This document shows positions 1-5,737 of a stretch of 6,089 nucleotides of DNA, one piece after another. Under the pieces are notes generated by a model. That model did no database searches. It had not been told where the DNA came from and worked only from the letters and a program-made list of their open reading frames with translations. The stretch's first letter is position 1. Every line of letters starts with the position of its first letter. The stretch covers positions 1-6,089 of the forward strand of contig JAQBZY010000102.1 in the NCBI GenBank assembly GCA_027620395.1, written 5' to 3'. The stretch comes from Pseudomonadota bacterium (GTDB lineage Bacteria > Pseudomonadota > Alphaproteobacteria > Rhodospirillales > Casp-alpha2). A program made the position numbers and the translations under genes.

Positions 1-1
1 C

Positions 2-1573
2 TTCGGCGAGCTAAGGGATGCCATTTTCACCAGGGTCACGCAGCGGGCAATTCGGATGGCTGGGCTTCGCACTTTCCAACATCTGCATCGATTGTCGTTG
101 CGGTTCCATCTTGAGCGCAAGACCGGCGCCGTCACCCGGGCCGTCGAGCGCGGCACGGCCGGGATCGAATTCCTGATGCGGTTCATGCTGTTCAATATCT
201 TGCCGACGATGCTGGAGATATTGCTGGTATGCGGCATCCTATGGCGTCTTTACGGACTGACTTTTGCCGCCCTGACATTTTCGACGCTGGTGATCTATGT
301 CGCCTGGACCACCAAGATCACCGAATGGCGGATCAAATACCGGCGCACCATGAACGAGATGGACAGCGACGCCAACACCAAGGCCATCGACAGCCTGCTC
401 AACTACGAAACCGTCAAGTATTTCGGCAATGAAGCCCACGAAGGGGAACGGTTCGACAGCGCGCTCAGATCCTACGAGGCGGCGGCGATCAAAAACGACA
501 CCTCGCTCGCGGTCCTCAATGTCGGCCAGGGAACCGTGATCGCCATCGGCGTCACCGCCGCCATGGTGATGGCCGGCATCGGCGTCAAGAACGGCGCGAT
601 GACCGTCGGCGATTTCGTTCTCGTCAACACCTACATGATCCAAATCTTCATGCCGCTCAATTTTCTGGGCTTCGTCTATCGCGAGATAAAGCGTTCTCTG
701 ACCGACATGGAGCAGATGTTTTCGCTGCTCGACGAAAATCCGGATATCGCCGATGCGCCGGGCGCCAAGGCCCTGTCAGTTGATCGGGGAGAGGTCAGGT
801 TCGAAAACGTCAGTTTCGCCTATGATCCGAGGCGAGTGGTCATCAAAAACATTTCCTTCGACGTGCCGGCCGGCCGCAAACTGGCGATCGTCGGCCCGAG
901 CGGATCAGGCAAATCGACCATTTCTCGGATTCTCTTTCGCTTCTACGATACCGCGTCCGGCCGGGTGCTGATCGATGGCCAAGACATCCGCGACGTGACC
1001 CAGACCAGCGTCCGTGCCGCCATCGGCATCGTTCCGCAGGATACCGTGCTGTTCAATGACACCATCTATTACAACATCGCCTACGGCCGCCCGGGCGCCA
1101 GTCCGGCCGAGGTCGAAACGGCGGCCAGAGCGGCGCATGTTCACGATTTCGTCATGAGCTTGCCCGACGGCTATCAGTCGATGGTTGGCGAGCGCGGCCT
1201 CAAGCTTTCCGGCGGCGAGAAGCAACGAGTCGCCATCGCCCGGACCATTCTCAAGAACCCGCGCATCCTGGTCTTCGACGAGGCGACATCCGCGCTCGAC
1301 AGCCAGACCGAACAAGGCATCCTCGCCGCATTCCGCGACGTGTCGCGGGACCGCACCACACTGACCATCGCGCATCGCCTGTCGACGGTCGTCGATGCCG
1401 ACGAAATTCTGGTTCTGAAGGACGGAGAAATCGTCGAACGCGGGACCCACGCCGGACTTCTGGCCATGAATGGACTCTTTGCGGACATGTGGGCTCGCCA
1501 GCAGGCCGCCCGTGAAGCCGAGGAAATTCTTTCCGAATTGGGCGATGCCGCCCTGGCCGTGGCGCCTGGATAG
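2..1573 (+). CDS. atm1: Atm1-type ABC exporter, permease fused to ATPase (5' end off window)
   Basis: Half-transporter of the Atm1/HMT1 family: an inner-membrane permease fused to an ATP-binding domain, working as a homodimer. Family members export glutathione-linked sulfur or metal compounds and connect to Fe-S homeostasis. The frame is open from base 2, and the 18 codons before the first in-frame ATG (base 56) already read as family sequence (FGELRDAIF), so the true start lies to the left. Numbering from that ATG: membrane segments about 43-86 and 155-205; the NVGQG motif (155-159), typical of the glutathione-binding region of Atm1 proteins; the PLNFLG/YRE motif (200-210); Walker A GPSGSGKST (280-288); Q-loop Q328; signature LSGGEKQ (384-390); Walker B ILVFDEA (404-410); switch histidine H440. 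All ATPase motifs are intact. It ends in TAG and faces mnmA, whose stop lies 9 bases further on. I am sure of the family; the substrate is inferred. Confidence 0.93.
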   Translation, partial: FGELRDAIFTRVTQRAIRMAGLRTFQHLHRLSLRFHLERKTGAVTRAVERGTAGIEFLMRFMLFNILPTMLEILLVCGILWRLYGLTFAALTFSTLVIYVAWTTKITEWRIKYRRTMNEMDSDANTKAIDSLLNYETVKYFGNEAHEGERFDSALRSYEAAAIKNDTSLAVLNVGQGTVIAIGVTAAMVMAGIGVKNGAMTVGDFVLVNTYMIQIFMPLNFLGFVYREIKRSLTDMEQMFSLLDENPDIADAPGAKALSVDRGEVRFENVSFAYDPRRVVIKNISFDVPAGRKLAIVGPSGSGKSTISRILFRFYDTASGRVLIDGQDIRDVTQTSVRAAIGIVPQDTVLFNDTIYYNIAYGRPGASPAEVETAARAAHVHDFVMSLPDGYQSMVGERGLKLSGGEKQRVAIARTILKNPRILVFDEATSALDSQTEQGILAAFRDVSRDRTTLTIAHRLSTVVDADEILVLKDGEIVERGTHAGLLAMNGLFADMWARQQAAREAEEILSELGDAALAVAPG

Positions 1574-1590
1574 GCGCCTCTTTCAGCGCC
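1561..1590. terminator. Possible bidirectional terminator between atm1 and mnmA
   Basis: The convergent junction holds GGCGCC (1561-1566), six bases, then GGCGCC again (1573-1578), which can fold into a 6-bp GC stem followed by TCTTTC. A competing fold pairs 1573-1577 with 1586-1590. The arms overlap both coding ends, and the T-tract is short and interrupted. It is plausible as a weak terminator, but GC-rich palindromes are common in this DNA. Confidence 0.3.
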
Positions 1591-2686
1591 GCTCGATCCA
1601 ACCGCCGCCGAGCACCCGGTCACCGTCGTAGACGACACAAGCCTGACCCGGCGCGGCCCCGGCTTGCGGCTCGACGAACATGACCCTGGCCCTGCCGTCG
1701 CCGGCGGCGAGAATCTGGGCCCGGGCTGGTGGCGTCGTCGAGCGGACCTTGACCGAAACCTGACGCGGACGATCCGATAGCGGTTCGCCGTCCAACCAAT
1801 TGAGGCCGGTGATGCCAAGCTCCGGCACCAGCAGGGCCGCTTTCGGTCCGACGATGACGCGGCGCAGATCAGGGTCGATACGAATGACATAGAGCGGCTC
1901 GGCGGCCGAAACGCCGATGCCACGGCGCTGCCCGACCGTGAAATTGATGATGCCGTCATGCTGAGCGAGCACCCGGCCTTCCAGATCGACGATCTCGCCG
2001 GCATCGATGGCCCCCGGCCGCAGTCTTTCGACGATCCGCGCATAGTCCCCACCGGGAACGAAACAGATGTCCTGGCTGTCTGCTTTCTCGGCCACCGGCA
2101 ATTTAAACCGCTGGGCATGGCGGCGGGTCTCGGCCTTGTCCATGTCGCCCAACGGGAAGCGGAGGAAATCCAACTGCTGGCGCGTCGTCGCAAACAGAAA
2201 ATAGCTTTGATCTTTGCGGTGATCCATGGCCCGGAGCATCTGCGGCCCATCTGGCCCGGCGGCGCGGCGCACGTAATGCCCGGTCGCCAATGCATCGGCA
2301 CCGAGATCCTTGGCGGTGCCGAGCAAGTCGCGGAATTTCACCGTCTGATTGCAGCGGACGCAGGGGATCGGCGTTTCGCCGCGAAGATAACTATCGGCGA
2401 AGTCGTCCATCACCTCGGCCCGGAACCGGCTTTCATAGTCGAGGACATAGTGCGGGATCCGCAGCCGATCGGCGACCCGCCGGGCGTCGTGAATGTCTTG
2501 CCCGGCGCAGCAGGCACCTTTTTGCCGGACGGCGTCGCCATGGTCGTAAAGCTGCAAGGTGACGCCCAAGACCTCGTAACCGGCCTCGACCATCAGGGCC
2601 GCCGTCGTCGAACTGTCGACGCCACCCGACATCGCCACGACAACCCGAGTTGCGGCGGGCGCTTTATCTAGTCCAAGAGAATTCAT
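1583..2686 (-). CDS. mnmA: tRNA-specific 2-thiouridylase MnmA
   Basis: Cytoplasmic enzyme that adenylates U34 in the tRNAs for Lys, Glu and Gln and replaces its 2-oxygen with sulfur passed as persulfide from a cysteine desulfurase. The 367-residue product has the usual family length. Visible features: PP-loop ATP-binding motif SGGVDSS (20-26); PCVRCN (108-113) with the expected nucleophile C112; GHY (136-138); KDQSYFL (158-164); [10 protein letters not shown] (204-213) with the second catalytic cysteine C208; [10 protein letters not shown] (250-259); and the C-terminal beta-barrel ending in GGGWIERR. The start is set at the ATG at 2686, which puts the usual short N-terminus before the PP-loop. 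An ATG at 2704 would add six residues, and longer readings add sequence unlike MnmA. No Shine-Dalgarno precedes 2686, but a promoter-like element sits so close that the mRNA may be leaderless. It converges on the Atm1-type gene. Confidence 0.96.
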   Translation of the reverse strand: MNSLGLDKAPAATRVVVAMSGGVDSSTTAALMVEAGYEVLGVTLQLYDHGDAVRQKGACCAGQDIHDARRVADRLRIPHYVLDYESRFRAEVMDDFADSYLRGETPIPCVRCNQTVKFRDLLGTAKDLGADALATGHYVRRAAGPDGPQMLRAMDHRKDQSYFLFATTRQQLDFLRFPLGDMDKAETRRHAQRFKLPVAEKADSQDICFVPGGDYARIVERLRPGAIDAGEIVDLEGRVLAQHDGIINFTVGQRRGIGVSAAEPLYVIRIDPDLRRVIVGPKAALLVPELGITGLNWLDGEPLSDRPRQVSVKVRSTTPPARAQILAAGDGRARVMFVEPQAGAAPGQACVVYDGDRVLGGGWIERR

Positions 2687-2692
2687 GCGCGG

Positions 2693-2720
2693 AATATAGG
2701 CCATCCGGCCGCCGGCACAA
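2693..2720 (-). promoter_or_regulatory. Candidate sigma-70-type promoter for a leaderless mnmA
   Basis: On the minus strand, TTGTGC (2720-2715) is followed after 16 bases by TATATT (2698-2693). The predicted transcription start falls on or next to the A of the mnmA ATG (2686). The -10 hexamer is close to TATAAT, and the -35 keeps TTG. Together with the missing Shine-Dalgarno this suggests a leaderless mRNA. It is a sequence match only. Confidence 0.4.
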
Positions 2721-2729
2721 GCCGAAGCC

Positions 2730-3341
2730 TCAATGATGCGCCCGTAGATCGTCGAGCAATTGCAGCGTGACCGAGCGGAAATCGCGCCGGTAGAGGACAA
2801 GTATGACAATGACGGTCGAGACGATCAGTAAATACGGGTGGACGAACCACGGCAATAAGTCGAGCCCGAAATAGTACGTCCTTGAACCGCCGTTGAAGTT
2901 CATCGCGGCGCGCCCGATGACCAGGGTAGTTTGGCGCGGGTACTCCCGCTTGATCACTTCGTCGCATTGTCCCGGCTGCGGTGCCGCACCGATCAGTACG
3001 AGGACATTGTTGAACAGGCGGATGCTCCACAGAAACTTGAAGAACGCAAAAACAAAGATGCAAGCCAACGTCAGTAATTGGATTTCCATCAGCTCCGGCA
3101 ACGCCGGCCGGGAAATGAAAGTTTCGAGAGCACGACGTAAAGGCTTTCCAGTTGCCCAAGCACGGCGATGCAACCCGCCAGGATCAGGATCGAAGTTGAT
3201 ACAAACAGCATCGCGGCTCGAACGAAGGACACAATTGACATCGGCCATGCGGTTGTCCCGTTCCAGAATGCTTTACCCTGCACCCAAGGCATGTTTAAAC
3301 CGGGCATGAACCAAGCCATGGAACCGTCTATCGCCTTTCAT
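2730..3341 (-). pseudogene. Decayed DUF599 membrane-protein gene with several frameshifts
   Basis: DUF599 proteins are multi-pass inner-membrane proteins of unknown function. The last part, about 2730-3115, is one clean frame: PELMEIQLL, FVFAFFKFLWSIRLFNN, LIGAAP, RTYYFGLDLLPWFVHP and [10 protein letters not shown] follow the family pattern with two to three membrane helices. Upstream the pattern continues but changes frame. IVSFVRAAMLFVSTSILILA and LESLYVVLSKLSFP (about 3110-3236) lie in a second frame. ILERDNRMADVN (about 3237-3270) returns to the first. PWVQ (about 3275-3290) is again in the second, and RRFHGLVHARFKH (about 3291-3330) in the first. An in-frame TAA interrupts at about 3272. 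The first membrane helix expected by the family is not found upstream of 3341. At least three indels plus the missing N-terminus argue for real decay rather than one read error. The neighbouring genes are intact. The head overlaps the start of the DUF983 gene on the other strand. Confidence 0.75.
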
Positions 3342-3686
3342 TCAAGCTTATTGCGTGGCTGGCGCCGAACCTGCCCAAGATGCGGCCAGGCCAAGTTATT
3401 CGACGGCTATTTGCGCTTAGTCCGGCAGTGCGCCGCCTGCGCCCTGCCGCTCGGTGATATCCGGGCCGACGACTTCCCACCTTATCTGACAATGGTCGCG
3501 GTAGGACACCTAGTTGTACCGGGCATTCTGGTCCTGGAACGATTTTCAGCCCCCAGCGCGGAAGTGCATATGGCCCTATGGATCCCCGCATCGATCGCCC
3601 TGGTTGGCATATTACTGCCTAAATTCAAGAGTATGGTTGTCGGTTGGATGCATTTCCTGGGATTGACGGGCAACGAGCGACAATAG
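3318..3686 (+). CDS. DUF983 family zinc-ribbon membrane protein
   Basis: Small protein of the DUF983 family, function unknown; relatives occur widely in Alphaproteobacteria. With the start at 3318 it has 122 residues: a CPRC (19-22) and CAAC (38-41) pair that should form a zinc ribbon, LLRGWRRTCPRCGQAKLFDGY as the family signature region, ADDFPPYLT (50-58), and two membrane helices at about 56-75 and 85-103. The frame stays open upstream to 3168. Alternative ATGs lie at 3291 and 3306, but family members carry only about 20 residues before the zinc ribbon, so 3318 fits best. No clear Shine-Dalgarno decides it. The gene ends in TAG (3684-3686). Its 5' end overlaps the remnant DUF599 gene on the opposite strand, so the two are head to head. 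I am confident of the family and less so of the exact start. Confidence 0.85.
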   Translation: MEPSIAFHSSLLRGWRRTCPRCGQAKLFDGYLRLVRQCAACALPLGDIRADDFPPYLTMVAVGHLVVPGILVLERFSAPSAEVHMALWIPASIALVGILLPKFKSMVVGWMHFLGLTGNERQ

Positions 3687-3723
3687 GTTTAATAATTGCA
3701 CATTTAATTAAATAGGTTTAAAT
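3682..3723. repeat. AT-rich direct repeat upstream of the winged-helix/kinase gene
   Basis: AATAGGTTTAA occurs at 3682-3692 and again at 3711-3721, starts 29 bases apart, or close to three helical turns. Between them lies the palindrome TTAATTAA (3704-3711). This is the most AT-rich stretch of the window and overlaps the likely promoter, so the copies could be binding sites. The first copy overlaps the DUF983 stop codon. Confidence 0.55.
3696..3723 (+). promoter_or_regulatory. Candidate promoter of the winged-helix/kinase gene
   Basis: TTGCAC (3696-3701) and TTAAAT (3718-3723) are separated by 16 bases in the AT-rich gap. The predicted transcription start is near 3730, within the first arm of the inverted repeat that follows. 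Both hexamers are only moderate matches to the sigma-70 consensus. Confidence 0.3.
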
Positions 3724-3726
3724 ACG

Positions 3727-3769
3727 CCCTGTATCACCCAGTTGAATGGGTGAATAAGTTTACAGGGAG
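3727..3769 (+). promoter_or_regulatory. Nested inverted repeat that includes the Shine-Dalgarno of the next gene
   Basis: Two perfect 7-base inverted repeats are nested. The outer arms are CCCTGTA (3727-3733) and TACAGGG (3761-3767). The inner arms are TCACCCA (3734-3740) and TGGGTGA (3747-3753), around a GTTGAA loop. The two 5' arms are adjacent, so in RNA they would form a 14-bp helix with a 7-base bulge (3754-3760) on the 3' side. The Shine-Dalgarno AGGGAG (3764-3769), five bases before the ATG at 3775, lies mostly in the outer 3' arm and would be masked when folded. The inner repeat alone has the size of a dimeric MarR-type operator, and the downstream gene encodes a MarR-like domain, so a DNA operator is the alternative reading. 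The repeats are certain; the function is inferred. Confidence 0.6.
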
Positions 3770-3774
3770 CACCT

Positions 3775-4968
3775 ATGTTCGATCACGATTTTGTCCATCA
3801 TGCGCCGGATCAACACCGACCGACAACCGAGTCCGAGCGGCAGGAAGCCGTTGAACATATCCTGCGTTACGAATTGTTCCGGCACCGTGATCTAGCCGAA
3901 CAACTCTCGAATTTTCTTGGCGTCAACGAAAACCCGGCCGGGATCAACCGCTCGACGTGGGATATCCTGTTTTACTTGATGCAGTGTCATCTGGAGAACA
4001 TCAAGCCGAGCGTCACCGATATCTATGTCTCGACTGGCATCTCGAAAGGGACCGCCATTACCGGACTGACCGAACTCGAAACCCGGAGCGCGACCCGTAA
4101 GGCGCGTGACAGCGTGGATGGACGCCGCCGCCGGTTGGAGCTTTCAATCGACGTCACCAAAATCCTCGAGGGCTTCGTCGCCAAAACCACCCTGCAAATG
4201 ATCCAGCCGCTGTCGCAAGATCCGGTTGCATACAGGCCATCGCCGCTAATTCCAGCCAACGCCGATCCGCTGATCAATGTTCTCAACCGGTTGAGCCACG
4301 AACTCCGGACACCGCTGACGGCGATTGTTGGGTTTTCCGACATGATTGCCAATCAGACACTCGGGCCGTTACATCCGATCGGCTACGCCGAATACGCCCG
4401 CGATATCCGCTTTGCCGCGCTGACTCTCCTGGACTCGCTGAATGAACACGTCGATTCAACGCTGGCCGAACGCAACCACAAGCTGCCTCTGGGTGAGCTT
4501 CGCATGGTCAATTTGGAAAACATCATCGACGATAGTTGCCGCAAGGCAGCGATGCTGGCCAACAAAAGAAAGGTCGGGTTGCGGCGCGAATGGGGGGCTG
4601 TCGTCCACGAGTCCGCCGTTGACGCCGCCCGCGTCACGCAGGCGATCAAGAAAATCCTCGACGTCTCGATCCGCGCCGCGGACCCGTCGACCGCGGTCGA
4701 GGTGGCAACGTATTCAAATCACGAGGACGAGTTCGTTTTGCAGCTTTCGATCCCTTGCTCCGTCATCACGCCCTCGAAACGGGCGGCGTTGGGCGCACCC
4801 AATCCGGTGTCACTGATCGACGCCCTTGCGCTTGCGCGCGGCATCTTCGAGGCCCACGGCGGCCGGGTAACGTGCCTAAGAAAATCGGAGCAGCTGCATA
4901 CTGTCACCGCGACGTTGCCGATTAGGCCGGGACAGGTTTCCGAACCCGTGACTAAGCCGGAGTACTAA
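3775..4968 (+). CDS. MarR-like winged helix fused to HisKA H-box and degenerate ATPase domain
   Basis: A 397-residue, apparently cytosolic protein; no membrane segment is visible. Residues about 60-135 look like a MarR-type winged helix: STWDILFYL, then SVTDIYVSTGISKGTAITGL as the helix-turn-helix, then a wing with VDGRRRRLELS. Residues 165-230 are a HisKA dimerisation domain with the H-box LSHELRTPL; H175 is the expected phospho-acceptor, and HELRT keeps the E/DxxT pattern of HisKA phosphatases. Residues about 245-383 align with a kinase ATPase domain only in outline. The N-box position (KKILDVSIRAA, 292-302) lacks its asparagine, no DxGxG box is found, and the second glycine box is SLIDALALARGIFEAHGG (346-363), which keeps only the end. 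Self-phosphorylation is therefore doubtful. No response regulator lies nearby. The start follows AGGGAG at five bases. It probably acts as a DNA-binding regulator that uses the HisKA part to dimerise or receive phosphate; this is inference. The stop overlaps the stop of the facing ferredoxin gene. Confidence 0.85.
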   Translation: MFDHDFVHHAPDQHRPTTESERQEAVEHILRYELFRHRDLAEQLSNFLGVNENPAGINRSTWDILFYLMQCHLENIKPSVTDIYVSTGISKGTAITGLTELETRSATRKARDSVDGRRRRLELSIDVTKILEGFVAKTTLQMIQPLSQDPVAYRPSPLIPANADPLINVLNRLSHELRTPLTAIVGFSDMIANQTLGPLHPIGYAEYARDIRFAALTLLDSLNEHVDSTLAERNHKLPLGELRMVNLENIIDDSCRKAAMLANKRKVGLRREWGAVVHESAVDAARVTQAIKKILDVSIRAADPSTAVEVATYSNHEDEFVLQLSIPCSVITPSKRAALGAPNPVSLIDALALARGIFEAHGGRVTCLRKSEQLHTVTATLPIRPGQVSEPVTKPEY

Positions 4969-5300
4969 ATAGAAAGATTCCGGTGCTCGGCCGGCACGTG
5001 CACGACCAGGCCATCAAGATCGGCGGTGATGCGGATTTGGCACCCGAGGCGCGATGTCCGCTTGAGGCCGAACGCGAGATCGAGCAGATCTTCCTCTTCC
5101 TCGGAAGCATCGGGTAGTTTAGCGAACCACGCCGGGTCAACAATGACATGGCAGGTCTAGCACGCCATCGATCCCTCGCAAGCACCTTCGAGATCGATCA
5201 GGCTGCGGTGCGCGATTTCCAAAACCGAAAGGCCATCCGGCGCGTCGACGTCAAGCCGCGTCCCATCCGGCCGCACGAAGGTCATTCTGAAAATGCTCAC
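4965..5300 (-). pseudogene. fdx: 2Fe-2S ferredoxin gene interrupted by an in-frame TAG
   Basis: Adrenodoxin/ISC-type [2Fe-2S] ferredoxin, which in Fe-S assembly supplies electrons to the scaffold machinery. Read from GTG at 5300, the gene has 111 codons plus a terminal TAG. It shows MTFVRPDGT, VDAPDGLSVLEIAH, the cluster loop ACEGSMAC at 40-47, TCHVIVDPAWF from 49, EEEEDLLDLAFGLKRTSRLGC ending at C87, and DGLVVHVPAEHRN. All four cluster cysteines (C41, C47, C50, C87) are encoded. Codon 48 (5157-5159) is TAG where the family normally has serine in ACSTCH; one base change from TCG would give this. Termination there leaves 47 residues with two of four ligands and no cluster. The rest shows no frameshift and looks fully constrained, so the mutation is recent, an assembly error, or read through. 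An ATG at 5285 is an alternative start; no strong Shine-Dalgarno supports either. It lies 38 bases downstream of the A-type carrier gene, presumably in one operon. Confidence 0.88.
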
Positions 5301-5311
5301 TGGAACCAGTG
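5298..5311. repeat. 14-bp palindrome over the ferredoxin start
   Basis: CACTGG (5298-5303) and CCAGTG (5306-5311) form a perfect inverted repeat around a two-base AA centre. It includes the putative GTG start codon (5300-5298, minus strand). It could be a protein-binding site or chance; an RNA hairpin with a two-base loop would be poor. Confidence 0.4.
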
Positions 5312-5318
5312 CCTAAAC

Positions 5319-5338
5319 AAAAAATAGCCAGCGCGCTG
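5319..5338 (-). terminator. Weak terminator-like element between the A-type carrier and ferredoxin genes
   Basis: On the minus strand, immediately after the carrier stop codon, the palindrome CAGCGCGCTG (5338-5329) is followed by GCTA and six T residues (5324-5319). The layout is that of an intrinsic terminator, but the stem would be only three to four pairs with a tight loop. At most it would attenuate transcription into the ferredoxin gene. Confidence 0.2.
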
Positions 5339-5683
5339 TCAGACCGAGAAGCTTTCGCCGCAACCGCAACGGCTCTTTTCGTTCGGATTCTTGAAGATGA
5401 ACCCGGAGCGAAGTTTGCTTTCTTCGTAGTCCATCTGAGCGCCAACCAGGAACATGGTCGCCATCGGATCGATGAACACCCGGGCGCCGTCCTTCTCGAT
5501 CTCTTCTTCGTAAGGACGTTTTTCGTCCGCGAATTCAAAAGTATAGGAAAGCCCAGAGCAGCCCTTGGTCGACACCGCGACGCGAAGGCCCAAGACCGGT
5601 TCAGGGCTATCACCCACCAAATGGCGGATATGCTCGGCGGCTGCGTCGGTCATGCTGATCAGGGCTGAGGCTTGGGCGTTCAT
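5339..5683 (-). CDS. sufA: A-type Fe-S cluster carrier (HesB/IscA/SufA family)
   Basis: Small cytosolic protein that receives Fe-S clusters from a scaffold and hands them to target enzymes. With the start at 5683 the product has 114 residues, the usual length. The three conserved ligands are C42 in TKGCSG and C106 and C108 in RCGCGESFSV; the family segments ISMTDAAAEHI, FIDPMATMFLVGAQMDY and SGFIFKNPNEKS are also present. GGAG (minus strand, 5695-5692) lies eight bases before the ATG at 5683 and decides this start over the in-frame TTG at 5701. It follows sufT after a 54-base gap and precedes the ferredoxin gene, so it is probably part of the same leftward operon. The CGCGESF tail is more like IscA/SufA than ErpA, whose tail is CGCGSSF in E. 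coli. The symbol rests on the sufT context and is less certain than the family. Confidence 0.93.
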   Translation of the reverse strand: MNAQASALISMTDAAAEHIRHLVGDSPEPVLGLRVAVSTKGCSGLSYTFEFADEKRPYEEEIEKDGARVFIDPMATMFLVGAQMDYEESKLRSGFIFKNPNEKSRCGCGESFSV

Positions 5684-5721
5684 GGTCAAATCTCCGGTCA
5701 AGAACCTGTACTTATGTAGTC

Positions 5722-5733
5722 CGGCCGCGGCCG
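5722..5733. repeat. 12-bp GC palindrome between sufT and the carrier gene
   Basis: CGGCCGCGGCCG is a perfect 12-base palindrome just downstream of the sufT stop. No T-tract follows on the minus strand, so it is not a convincing terminator. It could be an mRNA processing or stability element, or chance in GC-rich DNA. Confidence 0.35.
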
Positions 5734-5737
5734 CTTT

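Noticed and set aside
1174..2301. Minus-strand frame of 375 codons spanning the end of the Atm1-type gene and mnmA
   Set aside because: It crosses two well-supported genes in other frames and is rich in Arg, Ser and Pro with no family pattern.
1958..2671. Long plus-strand reading frame of 237 codons opposite mnmA
   Set aside because: It is antisense to a clearly functional mnmA, has no recognisable domain, and is a typical shadow of GC-rich coding DNA.
3100..3120. Programmed -1 frameshifting to join the DUF599 pieces
   Set aside because: The sequence near the switch (TTTCCCGG) is not an X-XXY-YYZ slippery heptamer in the needed frame, and further frame changes upstream require more than one event.
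2683..3159. Minus-strand frame of 158 codons overlapping the DUF599 region
   Set aside because: It is the third frame of the same strand; none of the DUF599 motifs fall in it, and it runs into the mnmA start.
3687..3774. tRNA or small RNA gene in the AT-rich gap
   Set aside because: No cloverleaf or CCA-type end is visible, and the only strong pairing is the leader hairpin attached to the downstream gene.
4442..4816. Overlapping plus-strand frame of 124 codons inside the winged-helix/kinase gene
   Set aside because: It is Arg/Ser-rich frame-shadow sequence with no domain; the main frame carries the H-box and continues through it.
5157..5159. Selenocysteine or pyrrolysine at the ferredoxin TAG
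   Set aside because: Selenocysteine uses UGA. Pyrrolysine would not be expected at a serine position of a ferredoxin in this kind of organism, and TAG ends other genes here.
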